Of a stretch of 64,000 bases of DNA, positions 1 to 9,100 are shown piece after piece. The position numbers were made by a program, and so were the translations under genes. Under the pieces are notes generated by a model, which was given only the letters and a program-made list of their open reading frames with translations, was not told the DNA's origin and ran no database searches. Every line of letters begins with the position of its first letter. Position 1 is the stretch's first letter. Origin of the DNA: Caldilineaceae bacterium (lineage in GTDB: Bacteria > Chloroflexota > Anaerolineae > Caldilineales > Caldilineaceae); assembly GCA_026645575.1 (NCBI GenBank), contig JAPKMW010000004.1, forward strand, positions 124,001 to 188,000, read 5' to 3'.

Positions 1-1095
1 GCCTTGTTACAGGACTTGGGCTTGACCGACATCAAAGTCCGCATTGAGGCCGATCCGGGGTTAGCGCCCGTGAACCTTGCGTTGACCGCAGCCTCTTTCA
101 AGCAGGACTTTGGGCAGGCGGTCTTGACCACCACCTGGGATATTCCAGCCACGACAGCGCTAAATCGCGCTACGATCAAGGTGACGATTGACCCGGAAAA
201 TAAGCTCGCTGGCGACCGTACGGGCAATAACACCGCGACGCGCCGACGCCCCTTGCGCGCCGCACCGCCGGATACGACGGCGCCCAAAGTCAATGGCGTC
301 TTTATCAGCGATGATGATCCCTTTGACAACAATGACCAGATCGCCGATTCGACCGATGTCAAGGTCAAGATCCAGGCCAGTGATGAAGGGGGCAGCGGGC
401 TGGATTCCTACTGTATCGTGCGCTACCGCTACAAGCAGTCCGAACGTATCTGGGAACCGCGTGACTGCACGAGCTTCAGACCATTGCCGGCGGGGAACAA
501 TGGTGAATTTATTGTCGATGCCGAGTTGATCGACCTGGCCGGCGTCACCTATGCGTTCGTCTTCGTCAAGGACAAAGCGGGCAACATCTCCGGTACACCA
601 GGCTTTGATGTGATCAACCTGGCCAATGGCAACCCGGTGGAGATGAACCGCAATGATGTGCGCATCTTCCGCTTTGTGTTGCCGGCAGGTGTGTCGTTGA
701 ATCTCACCTTCACGCCCAGCGCCGGTGATATCGATGTGTCGGTCTTTGACCACTTCCGCAACCTATCGCAAGCGCCGTCCCGTTGCGCCGTCAGCGCCAG
801 CAATGGCACGGTGGCAGAAACCGTCACCGTACCCGGCACTTGCGCCGCCGATGCGGAAGACAATCGCTTCTGGCTTCAGGTGGAAGTCCACGCCTTTGCC
901 AACAGCCGCTTCACCATTGCCGTGGCGCAAGGCGCCGAAGTTGGCGCCGCCGCGGCGACTGCGACCGAAGCTGTGCGCGAACTACCCGATACGCCGACCG
1001 TCTCCGGTCCGCCGCTCCGGGCTGCTGTTGATGAGGCCAGTGATGATAGTGGTGGCGGTAGTAATGGTGTCTACCTGCCGTTGGTGCTGAAGTAG
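1..1095 (+). CDS. Secreted surface protein, C-terminal part (CARDB-like, Ig-like and PPC-like domains)
   Basis: The reading frame is open at the left edge, so the N-terminus and any signal peptide are missing; the window holds about the last 364 residues. The first ~80 residues look like the end of a CARDB-type beta-sandwich. An Ig-like segment follows, opening with DTTAPKV, a common start of extracellular Ig-like domains. Residues ~210-305 resemble a pre-peptidase C-terminal (PPC) beta-sandwich, with an RIFRFVLPAG strand and a D-V-S-V-F core. The chain ends in GVYLPLVLK, a tail shared with other secreted proteins of this window. No catalytic motif is visible; the enzymatic or adhesive part would lie upstream. 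It is closed by a strong bidirectional terminator and is convergent with the PH-domain gene. Confidence 0.7.
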   Translation, partial: ALLQDLGLTDIKVRIEADPGLAPVNLALTAASFKQDFGQAVLTTTWDIPATTALNRATIKVTIDPENKLAGDRTGNNTATRRRPLRAAPPDTTAPKVNGVFISDDDPFDNNDQIADSTDVKVKIQASDEGGSGLDSYCIVRYRYKQSERIWEPRDCTSFRPLPAGNNGEFIVDAELIDLAGVTYAFVFVKDKAGNISGTPGFDVINLANGNPVEMNRNDVRIFRFVLPAGVSLNLTFTPSAGDIDVSVFDHFRNLSQAPSRCAVSASNGTVAETVTVPGTCAADAEDNRFWLQVEVHAFANSRFTIAVAQGAEVGAAAATATEAVRELPDTPTVSGPPLRAAVDEASDDSGGGSNGVYLPLVLK

Positions 1096-1110
1096 TCTTT
1101 GTGTGAGTAG

Positions 1111-1167
1111 ATCATAAAACAAAAAGGGGGTGACGGTTGCACCGTCACCCCCTTTTTGTTTTATGAT
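1111..1167. terminator. Bidirectional terminator, perfect 27-bp hairpin
   Basis: Arms 1111-1137 and 1141-1167 are perfect reverse complements around a 3-nt loop (tgc). The stem has a GGGGGTGACGG core flanked by A5 and T5 tracts, so it gives a T-run on both strands. It sits between two convergent genes and can serve both. Confidence 0.9.
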
Positions 1168-1179
1168 CGCATCGCTAGG

Positions 1180-1791
1180 TTAATTCTTAATGAACTTCTC
1201 AAAGACAAAACCAAAGTCTTTGACCATGTAGAGTTCGTGGGCCTGCTTCTGCCAGTCAAAGGCATATTGGTTGATCGCCTTGAAGGATTCTTCCAATGCC
1301 GTGGGGCTGGAGGCGCGGTTGAGCGTTTCAGCCGTGGTCGTCAGACTGCGCTCGGCGTAGGCATAGAGTTTGGCGTTCTCCTGTTGGATCGATTTGATTT
1401 TGATCAGCGCTTTGTAGAGATCCTTGAGCGCTTCGATCTGGTTCTTGTTGACATCAATCGAATAGTATTGCTCGCCCATGCTAAATTTGATCTCAATATC
1501 CAAGTCGATAGCGCCGGCGGTTTCCAGGGCGACATTGTCAACCCGGTAGTTGAGATAGTCCAGCCGGCGGAGGGTGCGCTTCTTGCTCACTGCCGAAGCG
1601 CCATCCACATGGATCAACGCCTTGTTGGTGAAACAATACTCGTCACTTTTGGACTTGATCAGAAAGAAGATTTTCTCGTCATCCTCGTGCATGACATAAT
1701 CATCAGCGTCCACTTTGTCATAATCTTTTGGGTGGATCACCGCACCAATATCGCTTAAGCCCAGAGCGTCGGCGGCTAGTTTCTTAAACAT
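1180..1791 (-). CDS. yvbH: YvbH-type bacterial PH-domain protein
   Basis: A 203-residue cytoplasmic protein that strongly resembles Bacillus YvbH. The N-terminal ~130 residues form the bacterial pleckstrin-homology fold (Bac_PH family), with the conserved runs MFKKLAADALGLSDIG, YCFTNKALIHVDG, SAVSKKRTL and ETAGAIDLDIEIKF. The C-terminal ~65 residues match the small helical YvbH extension. Molecular function is not established in the family; roles in membrane or stress biology are speculative. The start is supported by AAAGGA upstream of ATG. The gene is monocistronic and ends against the 1111-1167 hairpin. Confidence 0.85.
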   Translation of the reverse strand: MFKKLAADALGLSDIGAVIHPKDYDKVDADDYVMHEDDEKIFFLIKSKSDEYCFTNKALIHVDGASAVSKKRTLRRLDYLNYRVDNVALETAGAIDLDIEIKFSMGEQYYSIDVNKNQIEALKDLYKALIKIKSIQQENAKLYAYAERSLTTTAETLNRASSPTALEESFKAINQYAFDWQKQAHELYMVKDFGFVFEKFIKN

Positions 1792-1898
1792 CGCTACGTC
1801 CTTTCAATGAGGCAAATGGGTAAACGGAAGAATATGGCTATCATACCATATCCCTTCTATACGCTTCAATCGGTGAAAGGTTGTAGGGTTGGGCAACT

Positions 1899-1950
1899 GT
1901 AGGAAAGACTTTAGTTTTTCCCCGACGACAAAGACTAAAATCTTTCCTAC
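1899..1950. repeat. Intergenic imperfect hairpin
   Basis: The arms GTAGGAAAGACTTTAG and its near reverse complement CTAAAATCTTTCCTAC flank a short centre. It lies just downstream of the creatininase-family gene (reverse strand) and could terminate it. Mismatches are of G-T type, so the RNA stem would still form. Confidence 0.5.
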
Positions 1951-1956
1951 GGCTTT

Positions 1957-2745
1957 TTAGCCGGACGCGGCCTGATCAAATGCCACAAAGAATTCGCTGA
2001 CCCGCTGGACCACTACTTCCAACAGTGCATTCCCTTCGGCGGCATTGGCTTCGGCAGGGTTATCGGTGTAACCGGTGCTGGCGGCCCAGGCGCCGTGGAC
2101 TTGCATGGTGGCGCCCGTCAGATCGCCAAAGAGGCCCTTCTTGGCCTGCGACACATCGACCACCTGCGCCATGCCTTCCGGGTCGATCAGGTCGGGGCGC
2201 AGGGCCATCACCATTGAGGTTTCAAAGCGACCGGCATGACCGGGGATGCGGTTGCTGGGCATCAACCCTTTTTCGACAATAGCGGCGCGGGCAATGTCCC
2301 AGTAGGCGCCGGTGGCAATGGTCACATCATGGCCGCGCAGGTTAACAAAGTCCAGCCCGACCACCGCGTTGGAATCGGTGTTGCCGCCGTGACCGTTGAG
2401 GACGACCAGCTTGCGGAAGCCACTCAAGACCAGCCCTTCCAACACCTCCGTCACCGCAGCCATATAGGTCGCACTGCTCAGAGAAAGAACGCCGGCAAAG
2501 GGGCGGTGGTGGTGAGAGTTGCCATAGCAAAGCACCGGCGCCACAATCACCCGTGTGCTGCCGGCGGCCCGTTCCGCCGCCCGTTCCGCCGCCCGCTGCG
2601 CCACCGTGCCGCAGAGTAGCGTGTCGGTGATGACCGGGGCGTGGGGGCCATGTTGCTCAATCGAGGCCGTGGGCAGGACGGCAATGGCATTGGGGGCGGC
2701 CTTGCGGATCTGTTCGCGCGTCATTTCGGCGAGTAAGACAGTCAT
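1957..2745 (-). CDS. Creatininase-family amidohydrolase
   Basis: A 262-residue metal-dependent hydrolase of the creatininase / creatinine amidohydrolase family. Visible family motifs: PTASIEQHGPHAPVITD near residues 25-41 (E, H and D metal ligands), VLNGHGGN (~115-122) and PGHAGRFETS (~168-177, with the H and E expected near the active site). Members hydrolyse cyclic or linear amides such as creatinine or formamide groups in flavin/F420-type intermediates; the substrate here cannot be told. An excellent GAGGAGG lies upstream of ATG. A small internal duplication (AERAAERAA, residues ~53-61) comes from a 12-nt repeat. Confidence 0.85.
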   Translation of the reverse strand: MTVLLAEMTREQIRKAAPNAIAVLPTASIEQHGPHAPVITDTLLCGTVAQRAAERAAERAAGSTRVIVAPVLCYGNSHHHRPFAGVLSLSSATYMAAVTEVLEGLVLSGFRKLVVLNGHGGNTDSNAVVGLDFVNLRGHDVTIATGAYWDIARAAIVEKGLMPSNRIPGHAGRFETSMVMALRPDLIDPEGMAQVVDVSQAKKGLFGDLTGATMQVHGAWAASTGYTDNPAEANAAEGNALLEVVVQRVSEFFVAFDQAASG

Positions 2746-2845
2746 GGAGTTCCTCCTCTTATGGATTGGAGTTCTAGCTTTGTTGAAATGGAATTGTTGT
2801 ATAGTGGTTTAAGTGTACACTTCGCTAAAAAGCTCAGGTCACCAG

Positions 2846-3115
2846 CTATAGAGACTTTAAAAGCCGTTCATATTCATCATGTGGACCTATCCAAAACCAT
2901 ATAACGGCATCACCTTCCAAAAGGCCAAGCGCACGGTAGCCTAACCCAATGCGTACAGAGTAAATTGGTTGTCGTTTCCCAACACGCTTAAAATAGAGTC
3001 CATGAGCGTGTGGGTTAACTTGCCATAGCTCATACGCATCATCAGCCCGCTCTCGTACCTCGTTCGGCAATGCCTCATAAAGCCGCCAGAATTGAGAAGT
3101 TGTAACCGATTTCAT
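2846..3115 (-). CDS. RelE/ParE-like small toxin candidate
   Basis: An 89-residue basic protein. The central pattern (YFKRVGKRQPIYSVRIG, RALGL, then VIWFWIGPHDEYERLL) fits the RelE/ParE ribonuclease/gyrase-toxin fold: an Arg-rich strand and a terminal strand with H-D-x-Y. Its start overlaps the stop of the upstream partner by four bases (ATGA), typical of type II toxin-antitoxin operons with antitoxin first. The toxic activity and target are inferred only. Confidence 0.65.
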   Translation of the reverse strand: MKSVTTSQFWRLYEALPNEVRERADDAYELWQVNPHAHGLYFKRVGKRQPIYSVRIGLGYRALGLLEGDAVIWFWIGPHDEYERLLKSL

Positions 3116-3441
3116 TCTGGTGTGAGCCGCCCGTCTTTCGTGAAAGTCATTGGGCGCGTTTTTCCTGCCCGATGTTCAGCTAATGCTTCGCCCGCCAGCT
3201 TCTCTAACAGTGTTTGTGATGTGTCGGTGGCCAGCAACTCATCCCAGCGTGCGTTATCAGCATCAATTTCTTCTATACTTTCGGTCTGGGCTAATTCTTC
3301 GGTTAAGCGTTGCGCCTCCAAAAAACGCGCAAAGTCAACTAGTTGCTCAACGCGGTGGGGCGGCAGAGTGCGAACGATAGCAACTAAAACGCTTTCGTAA
3401 TTTTGATAATCTTTATAATCAACTGTTTGTACATTCATCAT
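3112..3441 (-). CDS. Putative antitoxin partner of the RelE/ParE-like gene
   Basis: A 109-residue acidic protein. The helical stretch PPHRVEQLVDFARFLEAQR resembles the N-terminal part of small antitoxins of the DUF2281-like kind. The C-terminal tail (RPMTFTKDGRLTPE) is likely disordered and toxin-binding. It is translationally coupled to the downstream small toxin through an ATGA overlap. AGGTGAT precedes two candidate ATGs (3441 and 3438). The identification rests mainly on gene order and size. Confidence 0.6.
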   Translation of the reverse strand: MMNVQTVDYKDYQNYESVLVAIVRTLPPHRVEQLVDFARFLEAQRLTEELAQTESIEEIDADNARWDELLATDTSQTLLEKLAGEALAEHRAGKTRPMTFTKDGRLTPE

Positions 3442-3540
3442 ATCACCTATAATCTGCGTTCTATACGTGACTACCGATTTCTTGTTTGGTAGTATATCAG
3501 AAAACCGAAGCGAAAGCTATCCACTTTTATGGCTTTACAA

Positions 3541-3583
3541 AACCTCGCTTATCACTGGTTATAAATCGGCGATAAGCGAGGTT
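3541..3583 (-). terminator. Hairpin downstream of the enolase-superfamily gene
   Basis: A perfect 13-bp stem: AACCTCGCTTATC at 3541-3553 pairs with 3571-3583 around a 17-nt loop. It lies 10 bp past the stop of the reverse-strand enolase-superfamily gene. There is no clear T-run, so it may stabilise the transcript end rather than act as a classic terminator. Confidence 0.5.
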
Positions 3584-3593
3584 AGGAGCGGCA

Positions 3594-4889
3594 TTATTTC
3601 TTCGGTGTCAACACATTATGGAACTTCCCAAAGGTACTGATATTCCCCTCACTGTGCGTCTGCCCGCCTTTCACCGCCGTATAAAGATCGGCAAACGCCT
3701 GACTGTCATCATCCGCCAGTACCGTCAAGCTTGACCCCTCTTCGCAGATGGGTTGGGCGTCGCCGGGGTAGGCCCACTGGAGTTCTTCTTTGCTACAGGC
3801 GTAGTAACGCGTTTCGCCATTGGCGCGGCTATATTGGTAGAGATGGCGTGGCGGATCGACAAAGGTATATTCGACCAGGTATTGCGCAATAGCTGTCTCG
3901 TCAATTTCAATCCCCAAACCGGCCCCTTCCGGCACGCGTAGGAAGCCCCCTTTGATCTCGTGCGCCGGCTGGATCAGTTGTGACTCCCAAATATTCATAC
4001 AGGTGATGGCTGGCCAACGCGCCTGTTTTAGCACCGCGCCCCAATGCGCAGCCCAAGCGGTGGTAATGCCCGTCCCCACTAGTTGTAGCCAGAAGGGTTT
4101 GTTGTGTTCTTCACAGATATGCGCTTGTTTGAGCAAAGCCGACGCGCCGGCGCAGAGGACGAAACCATCGGCCACATCTTCACGTAGTGTTGTCGTGATT
4201 GGCGGGACGCCATAGTGCATGGCAAGGGGACGGTCGATGCGCTGGCGGATCTGCTTGTTGCCGGCCACATCCTGTTGCGGAATGGGGCTTTCGATCATCG
4301 TCACCTGCTCGTACTGCTCCAATGTGCTGAGGAACTTGACGGCATTGGCGGCATTGTCGAGCGTGCCATTAAAGTCCAGGTCGAGGATAAACTGGGGTGG
4401 CGTAACAGCGAAGACCGCTTGCAGCGCCGCGTGGAGATCATGCCAGGTGCGTGCCTTGAGTTTGGCCGACATATAGCCCTGTGCCACCGCATCTTGACAC
4501 TGTTTCGCCCAATCAGCCGGCGCCATGTCCATCGCCCACCAGGAGATCGGACACCAGTCGCGCGTCTTCTGGCCGAGCAGACGATAGATGGGAACATTGA
4601 GCGTTTTGGCAACGGCATCAAAGAGCGCCATCTGCACGCCGGCGCCCAGCGTATCCTGCCAGAGCAGGGCTGCGGCTTCCTGGCCGATCAAACGTTCCTG
4701 GATATTTTCCGGCACTTTGGCCCAGGTGTAGTTGGGAATCGTCTCGCCCCAGCCAACAACGCCATTCTCCAGCGTGATCTTGCAAAGCTGGGTAATGCGC
4801 CAGTGAGGCAACCAATATTGCATGTGCTGGTTGGTGTGGAGCGTAAAGGGAACGTCCAGGTGGAAAAGTTCAACTCCGCTGATTTTCAT
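3594..4889 (-). CDS. Enolase-superfamily (mandelate racemase / muconate lactonizing-like) enzyme
   Basis: A 431-residue protein with the N-terminal capping domain (VGWGETIPNY, residues ~45-55) and a TIM barrel. A KxK pair (KLKAR, ~145) matches the catalytic lysines of the MLE subgroup. Metal ligand candidates are D170/D172 (ILDLDFNG) and E200 (MIESPIP). The third position, normally D/E in a P-x-A-x-DE motif, reads PLAMHYG with H225, so metal binding is non-canonical. A ~70-residue C-terminal extension (YTFVDPPRHLYQYSR onward) goes beyond the usual family length. Superfamily members abstract a proton alpha to a carboxylate (racemases, dehydratases, cycloisomerases). The substrate is unknown, and no sugar-acid catabolic neighbours are present. 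Confidence 0.75.
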   Translation of the reverse strand: MKISGVELFHLDVPFTLHTNQHMQYWLPHWRITQLCKITLENGVVGWGETIPNYTWAKVPENIQERLIGQEAAALLWQDTLGAGVQMALFDAVAKTLNVPIYRLLGQKTRDWCPISWWAMDMAPADWAKQCQDAVAQGYMSAKLKARTWHDLHAALQAVFAVTPPQFILDLDFNGTLDNAANAVKFLSTLEQYEQVTMIESPIPQQDVAGNKQIRQRIDRPLAMHYGVPPITTTLREDVADGFVLCAGASALLKQAHICEEHNKPFWLQLVGTGITTAWAAHWGAVLKQARWPAITCMNIWESQLIQPAHEIKGGFLRVPEGAGLGIEIDETAIAQYLVEYTFVDPPRHLYQYSRANGETRYYACSKEELQWAYPGDAQPICEEGSSLTVLADDDSQAFADLYTAVKGGQTHSEGNISTFGKFHNVLTPKK

Positions 4890-4907
4890 GGTAAACTTTC
4901 TGTATTG

Positions 4908-4978
4908 GGTAATTGGGTGATCGGGTGATCGGTCATTTCGACAGGCTCAATGACCAATCACCCGATCACCTAATCACC
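4908..4978. repeat. 30-bp-arm intergenic palindrome (GGTGATT family, copy 1)
   Basis: Arms 4908-4937 and 4949-4978 match at 27 of 30 positions and the three differences are G-T compatible. The loop holds CGACAGGCTCAA (4939-4950), a 12-mer that recurs inside another hairpin at 38587-38598. The arms share their sequence with the hairpin at 25567-25624. It lies between divergent genes. Confidence 0.85.
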
Positions 4979-5009
4979 GGCGGTTATTCTGTAGGACAAG
5001 GAATAGATC

Positions 5010-5579
5010 ATGATAGAACTACTCTTTAGCGTCGCTTTGGGCATCGGCTTGAGCGCCGCCTGTGGGATGCGGATCTTTGCCCCCTTTGCGGTGATGAGCG
5101 CAGCAACGCTGGCGGGGCAACTGTCGCTGTCACCGGGCTTTGCCTGGATCGGCACCTATGAAGCGTTGGTGGTCTTTGGTGTGGCAACCTTGATCGAAAT
5201 TGTCTCCTACTACATCCCGTGGGTCGATAATCTACTCGACGCCATCGCCACGCCCACAGCGGTCGTTGCCGGCGCCGTGGCGACCGCCGCCGTCCTCACC
5301 GATATGTCGCCCCTCATGCGCTGGACACTGGCGGCGATTGCCGGCGGCGGTACAGCCGGCATCATTCAGATGAGTACGACTTGGGTGCGCGGCATGTCGT
5401 CTGTCACCACCGGCGGCTTGGGCAACTTTGTCGTCGCCACCGGGGAATGGCTGGGTGCGTTTACTACGGCCACGCTGACGGTGCTCTTTCCCATTGCCGT
5501 TACGATCCTGGTCATCCTGCTCATCATTGTTGGCAGCCGCCGGTTGTTGCGACCGCACACGCCGGTTACGTCAGGGTAA
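5010..5579 (+). CDS. DUF4126 integral membrane protein
   Basis: A 189-residue, very hydrophobic protein with about five membrane spans. It matches the DUF4126 family closely: GLSAACGMRIFAPF near the start, then EIVSYYIPWVDNLLD and ATPTAVVAGA. The biochemical role is unknown in the family. AAGGAA lies 7 nt upstream of ATG. It is convergent with the SUI1 gene, with a hairpin between them. Confidence 0.85.
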   Translation: MIELLFSVALGIGLSAACGMRIFAPFAVMSAATLAGQLSLSPGFAWIGTYEALVVFGVATLIEIVSYYIPWVDNLLDAIATPTAVVAGAVATAAVLTDMSPLMRWTLAAIAGGGTAGIIQMSTTWVRGMSSVTTGGLGNFVVATGEWLGAFTTATLTVLFPIAVTILVILLIIVGSRRLLRPHTPVTSG

Positions 5580-5591
5580 AGTGCTTTGATA

Positions 5592-5664
5592 GCTTGCTCT
5601 GCGCGAGTCCATGACTCGCCCTAGACCGTTCCGTGTTACGGACTCACGCAGAGCAAGCCTTGTT
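5592..5664. terminator. Terminator hairpin between DUF4126 and SUI1 genes
   Basis: Arms 5592-5610 and 5640-5658 pair at 18 of 19 positions and are followed by CTTGTTCTTTTT on the + strand. The loop contains a second small stem, GCGAGTC-cat-GACTCGC (5603-5619), one of several copies of a 17-bp core found across the window. Confidence 0.75.
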
Positions 5665-5678
5665 CTTTTTACCGACTC

Positions 5679-6029
5679 TTACCCGCCCGCCCGCTTAGCG
5701 CTATAGCCCAATTCATTGAGCAACGCCACAATGTTATCGCGATGGTCGCCTTGGATTTCCAAATCGTCATCTTTGACGGCGCCGCCCGTACCAAGTTTGG
5801 TCTTCAGCACTTTTACCAGCGCTTCCTTGCCGTGGGGCGGACTCATAATGCCTTTGATTACGGAAACCGTTTTACCGCCGCGTCCTTTGCGCTCCAAGTA
5901 GACGCGCACCGGTTGATTGCGCTGGCGCGTCGGAAAAGGTGCGGCCAGATTCGGCGGTTGTGCCTCGGCCTTTGGCGCCGGTTCCGGGTTGGGATCGGTT
6001 GAATATGCAATTGGTCGCTTCTCCGCCAT
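5679..6029 (-). CDS. yciH: SUI1/eIF1-family translation factor (YciH-like)
   Basis: A 116-residue protein of the eIF1/SUI1 fold. The N-terminal ~35 residues are Pro-rich and probably disordered. The core has the hallmark pattern [20 protein letters not shown], then [24 protein letters not shown] and a final [14 protein letters not shown]. Bacterial YciH proteins are thought to influence initiation fidelity on the small ribosomal subunit. The start at 6029 (MAEKRP) is chosen because AAAGGAC precedes it; an in-frame extension to 6086 lacks a ribosome site. Confidence 0.88.
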   Translation of the reverse strand: MAEKRPIAYSTDPNPEPAPKAEAQPPNLAAPFPTRQRNQPVRVYLERKGRGGKTVSVIKGIMSPPHGKEALVKVLKTKLGTGGAVKDDDLEIQGDHRDNIVALLNELGYSAKRAGG

Positions 6030-6098
6030 AAAGTGTCCTTTGTTCCTAGTCTGTAGTCCGTAGTTCTTTGTCATCTTATCATACACGCTTTTGGCAAA

Positions 6099-6134
6099 AT
6101 AAAAAAGGACGGGTCACCACCCGTCCTTTTTTAT
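6099..6134 (-). terminator. Intrinsic terminator of the giant TPR-CHAT gene
   Basis: A perfect 16-bp stem (6099-6114 / 6119-6134) with a CACC loop. It has a GGACGGGT core and T6 tails on both strands. It lies 55 bp beyond the stop of the reverse-strand TPR-CHAT gene and upstream of the SUI1 gene. Confidence 0.88.
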
Positions 6135-6188
6135 CCATGTCTAGAATCCGCTCGTAATCACCGGCTACGAGTAGTTCCGTGTTTCTGC

Positions 6189-9100
6189 CTATTCGTGTGG
6201 ACTCTCCTTTTCCTCGTCCTCACGCTTGCGGCGAAGGAAGCCACGGCGGAAGAGATCGGCCAACAAGACCAGCCCCAGCGGCAGCGTAATATTGTTACAG
6301 ATCCCGTTGGTCAGGTCGCCAATGGGGATCAGATTGCCAGTACCGGTTGTTGGATTGGTCGTCGTGATTTCGGTTGATTTCACGCCGGCTATCTCTGCTC
6401 CTTCGGTCACTTGAAAGACGTTGGTGAGGCCCACCGAATCGGTCAGGTTATTGATCGCGTTCGTTAACGCCGACCCGGCCGTGCCGGTGTTTGTGTCGGT
6501 GGGGCTGCGATTGGCGCCAATCGCCGGCGCACTCACCCCTTCGGCACTGCTTTCAATGACTGGGATTTCACCCTCACCCTGATAGTCGCCATTCAGGCTA
6601 AAGGCGGCCCAGTAATAGGGCGAGGCCGAAGCGTCTCGTTCGAGCATCTCCACCTGCGCCAGCCGCAGCGCTTCGGCGGTTGTCACCTTTTCGCGCAGAT
6701 GGCGGTAGAAGGCTTCAAAGAAGGTTGCGACACTGGCATCATCCACCCGCCAATTGGAGGTAAGCACTGCCGGCGCTCCGGCGTAGGTAAAGGCCCAGGC
6801 CAGTTCCGCAACTTCGGCCCCGCTGTGGAACTGTTCCAGGTTGCCCTGTTGGTTGCCCGACAACACGACCAGATTGGCGTTGCTCAAATCCAGTTTGCTA
6901 AAAACTTCATGAGTTTCCAGTTTGCCGTCCTCACCCTCGGTTGCGGCCAGCGCCAAGTAGGTAAAGAGCGGTTCCAGCGGTTGATACTTGCCGGCAGCGG
7001 CGATGTGCAAGGTGTCCACCTGTGGCGCATCGGCATAGAGTTGCGACTCGGTCGCCTGGTCGCCCATTACTGGTGTAACACCCAGCGCATCGCCCACGGC
7101 ACGGGTTTCCTGGCGGGCAAAGGGGAGCAGATCGTCGCCGTTGCCCAAGACCAAGGCGCGCCCACTATCGATATTGCGTTTGTTGAGCAGATGCTTATAG
7201 AGCGTAGCGCTGGGGGCATAGCTCACAGCATAGTTTTGCACCAGATACTTGCCATTCTGGGCATCGAAGAAGGCGGCGAAGGGGGCATAGTTCAGCACGC
7301 CATGCGAGACGATCACCAGATTATTCTTGCGCACAAAGGGGCGCACCGGTGTAAAGAGACGGCCATAGAGACTAGCCGCTTCCGGCACTTCGGCGGTGCG
7401 ATCCTGCACTTTGTCATAGAAGCCAGTGATCTGGTTGACCAACTCGTGGGCCGTAATGTCCAGTGGCACTAGGACAGCCCGTTCCTGGTCGATGACCCAG
7501 GCGACAGCCTGCTTGCGTAGGATGAAGTATTCGACCAGCGTCGTGTGTTGATCGAGAACCTGTGTGCGCACCTCGTCCAGGGTGATCGGGTTGAGGCCGA
7601 GGAAGGCGCTATATTCCGGGTCTTGGGTCTGGAGGCGCACCACAATTTCGTCGTAGGCAACCTGCTTCTCATCAAGCGCGGTGAAGAGATTGCCCAACAA
7701 TGTCTGATTGCGTTGCGCCAACGCTTTGTCCATCTCGTCGGCGATGGCGCTGCGCAGGCCAAAGAGTTCACGACGCAGGCTCTGTTCCTGATCGGCCAGT
7801 TCGGGGGCCAGCTTAGAATGGATATTGATCCAGGGGTTGCCGTCACCATCGAGGAAGGTCTGGGCCAGCGCTTTTTCCATAAAGGTGAAGACATCCCCCA
7901 GGCGACCGGCATCCCAGAGCAGTTTGATGAGCCGTTGATAGGTTTCCAGGTTTAGCGGTTGGGCGCCGGCGGCGGTAATCGCCTTCTGGTAGTTGTCGAT
8001 GGCCTGTTCCAGTTGGCCCTGGCTTTCATAGGCCAAGCCCATACCGGCGTAGGCTTCGCTGGCGGCGCTGCTATCACGCATGGCCTCGGCGGCGGTAACG
8101 GCCCGTTGGAACGGCTCAATCGCTTTTTCGTGTTGCAACAGGTTCAAATAGATCGTACCCAAGTTGTTGAGAATGGCCGCTTCTGCGCCCTGATCACCCA
8201 GGCGTTGCTGAATGGCTAACGCCTCTTGTAAAACTTCCAGCGCCAGTTCATATTGAGCGGTGTCGCGGTAGACGCGGCCCAGGCTGTAGAGGGCGCGGGC
8301 GCGTAACCCTTCATCCTGTAGCGTTTTGGCCAGGGCGGCGGCTTCTTCATACTCGCGCTGGGCGTCTTCATATTGGCCCAGATCCGAATGGACAACGCCC
8401 AGGTTGAGCAACTGCTTGGCTTCCGCTGCTTGATCCCCCACCTTGCGCACCTGTTCCAATGCCTGCTGGTACTGGGTGAGCGAGGCATCATAGTCATGTA
8501 CCGCGCGATGGAGCTTGCCCAGATTGGTGTAGGTTTCGATGCTGTTGGTTGGGTTGGTATCGGCGCCAATCAACGTCATGGCGGTGCGGAAGGTGGCAAT
8601 GGCTTGTTCGTAGGCGCCCATGCCGTAGTAGGTAGAACCGATGGCGTTGAGTGCGGCAAGTTCTTGGTCCGGCAGGGCAGCCGTCTGGTAGATCGCCAGC
8701 GCTTCCTGATAGCTGGGCAGTGCCTGGGCAAATTGGCCGAGATCGCTGTAGGCGTTGCCAATGCGGGTGTGCAGGTGCGCCACCGCCGGTTGATCACCCA
8801 GTTCCTGCTGGATGGTCAACGCAGCCTGATAACGCTCAAAGACGCCGGCATAGTTGCCGCTGGTACGTTGCAGATCGCCCAGGTTTTGCAGCGTGGCCGC
8901 TTCCAGGGGGCGGTCGGCGGTGGCTTTGGCGGTTTCTAATAGCTTCTCATAGGCTACAGCGGCTTCGTCGTAGCGGCTTAGGTTGCTGTAGCTCTTGGCG
9001 ATGTTGGTCTGCGCCGTCAGCCCCAATTGCGTGTTGCCCAATTCCTCTGCCAGTTCCAGCACGGTCTGGTACGCCGCCAGCGCTTCATTGGCGTTGCCGC

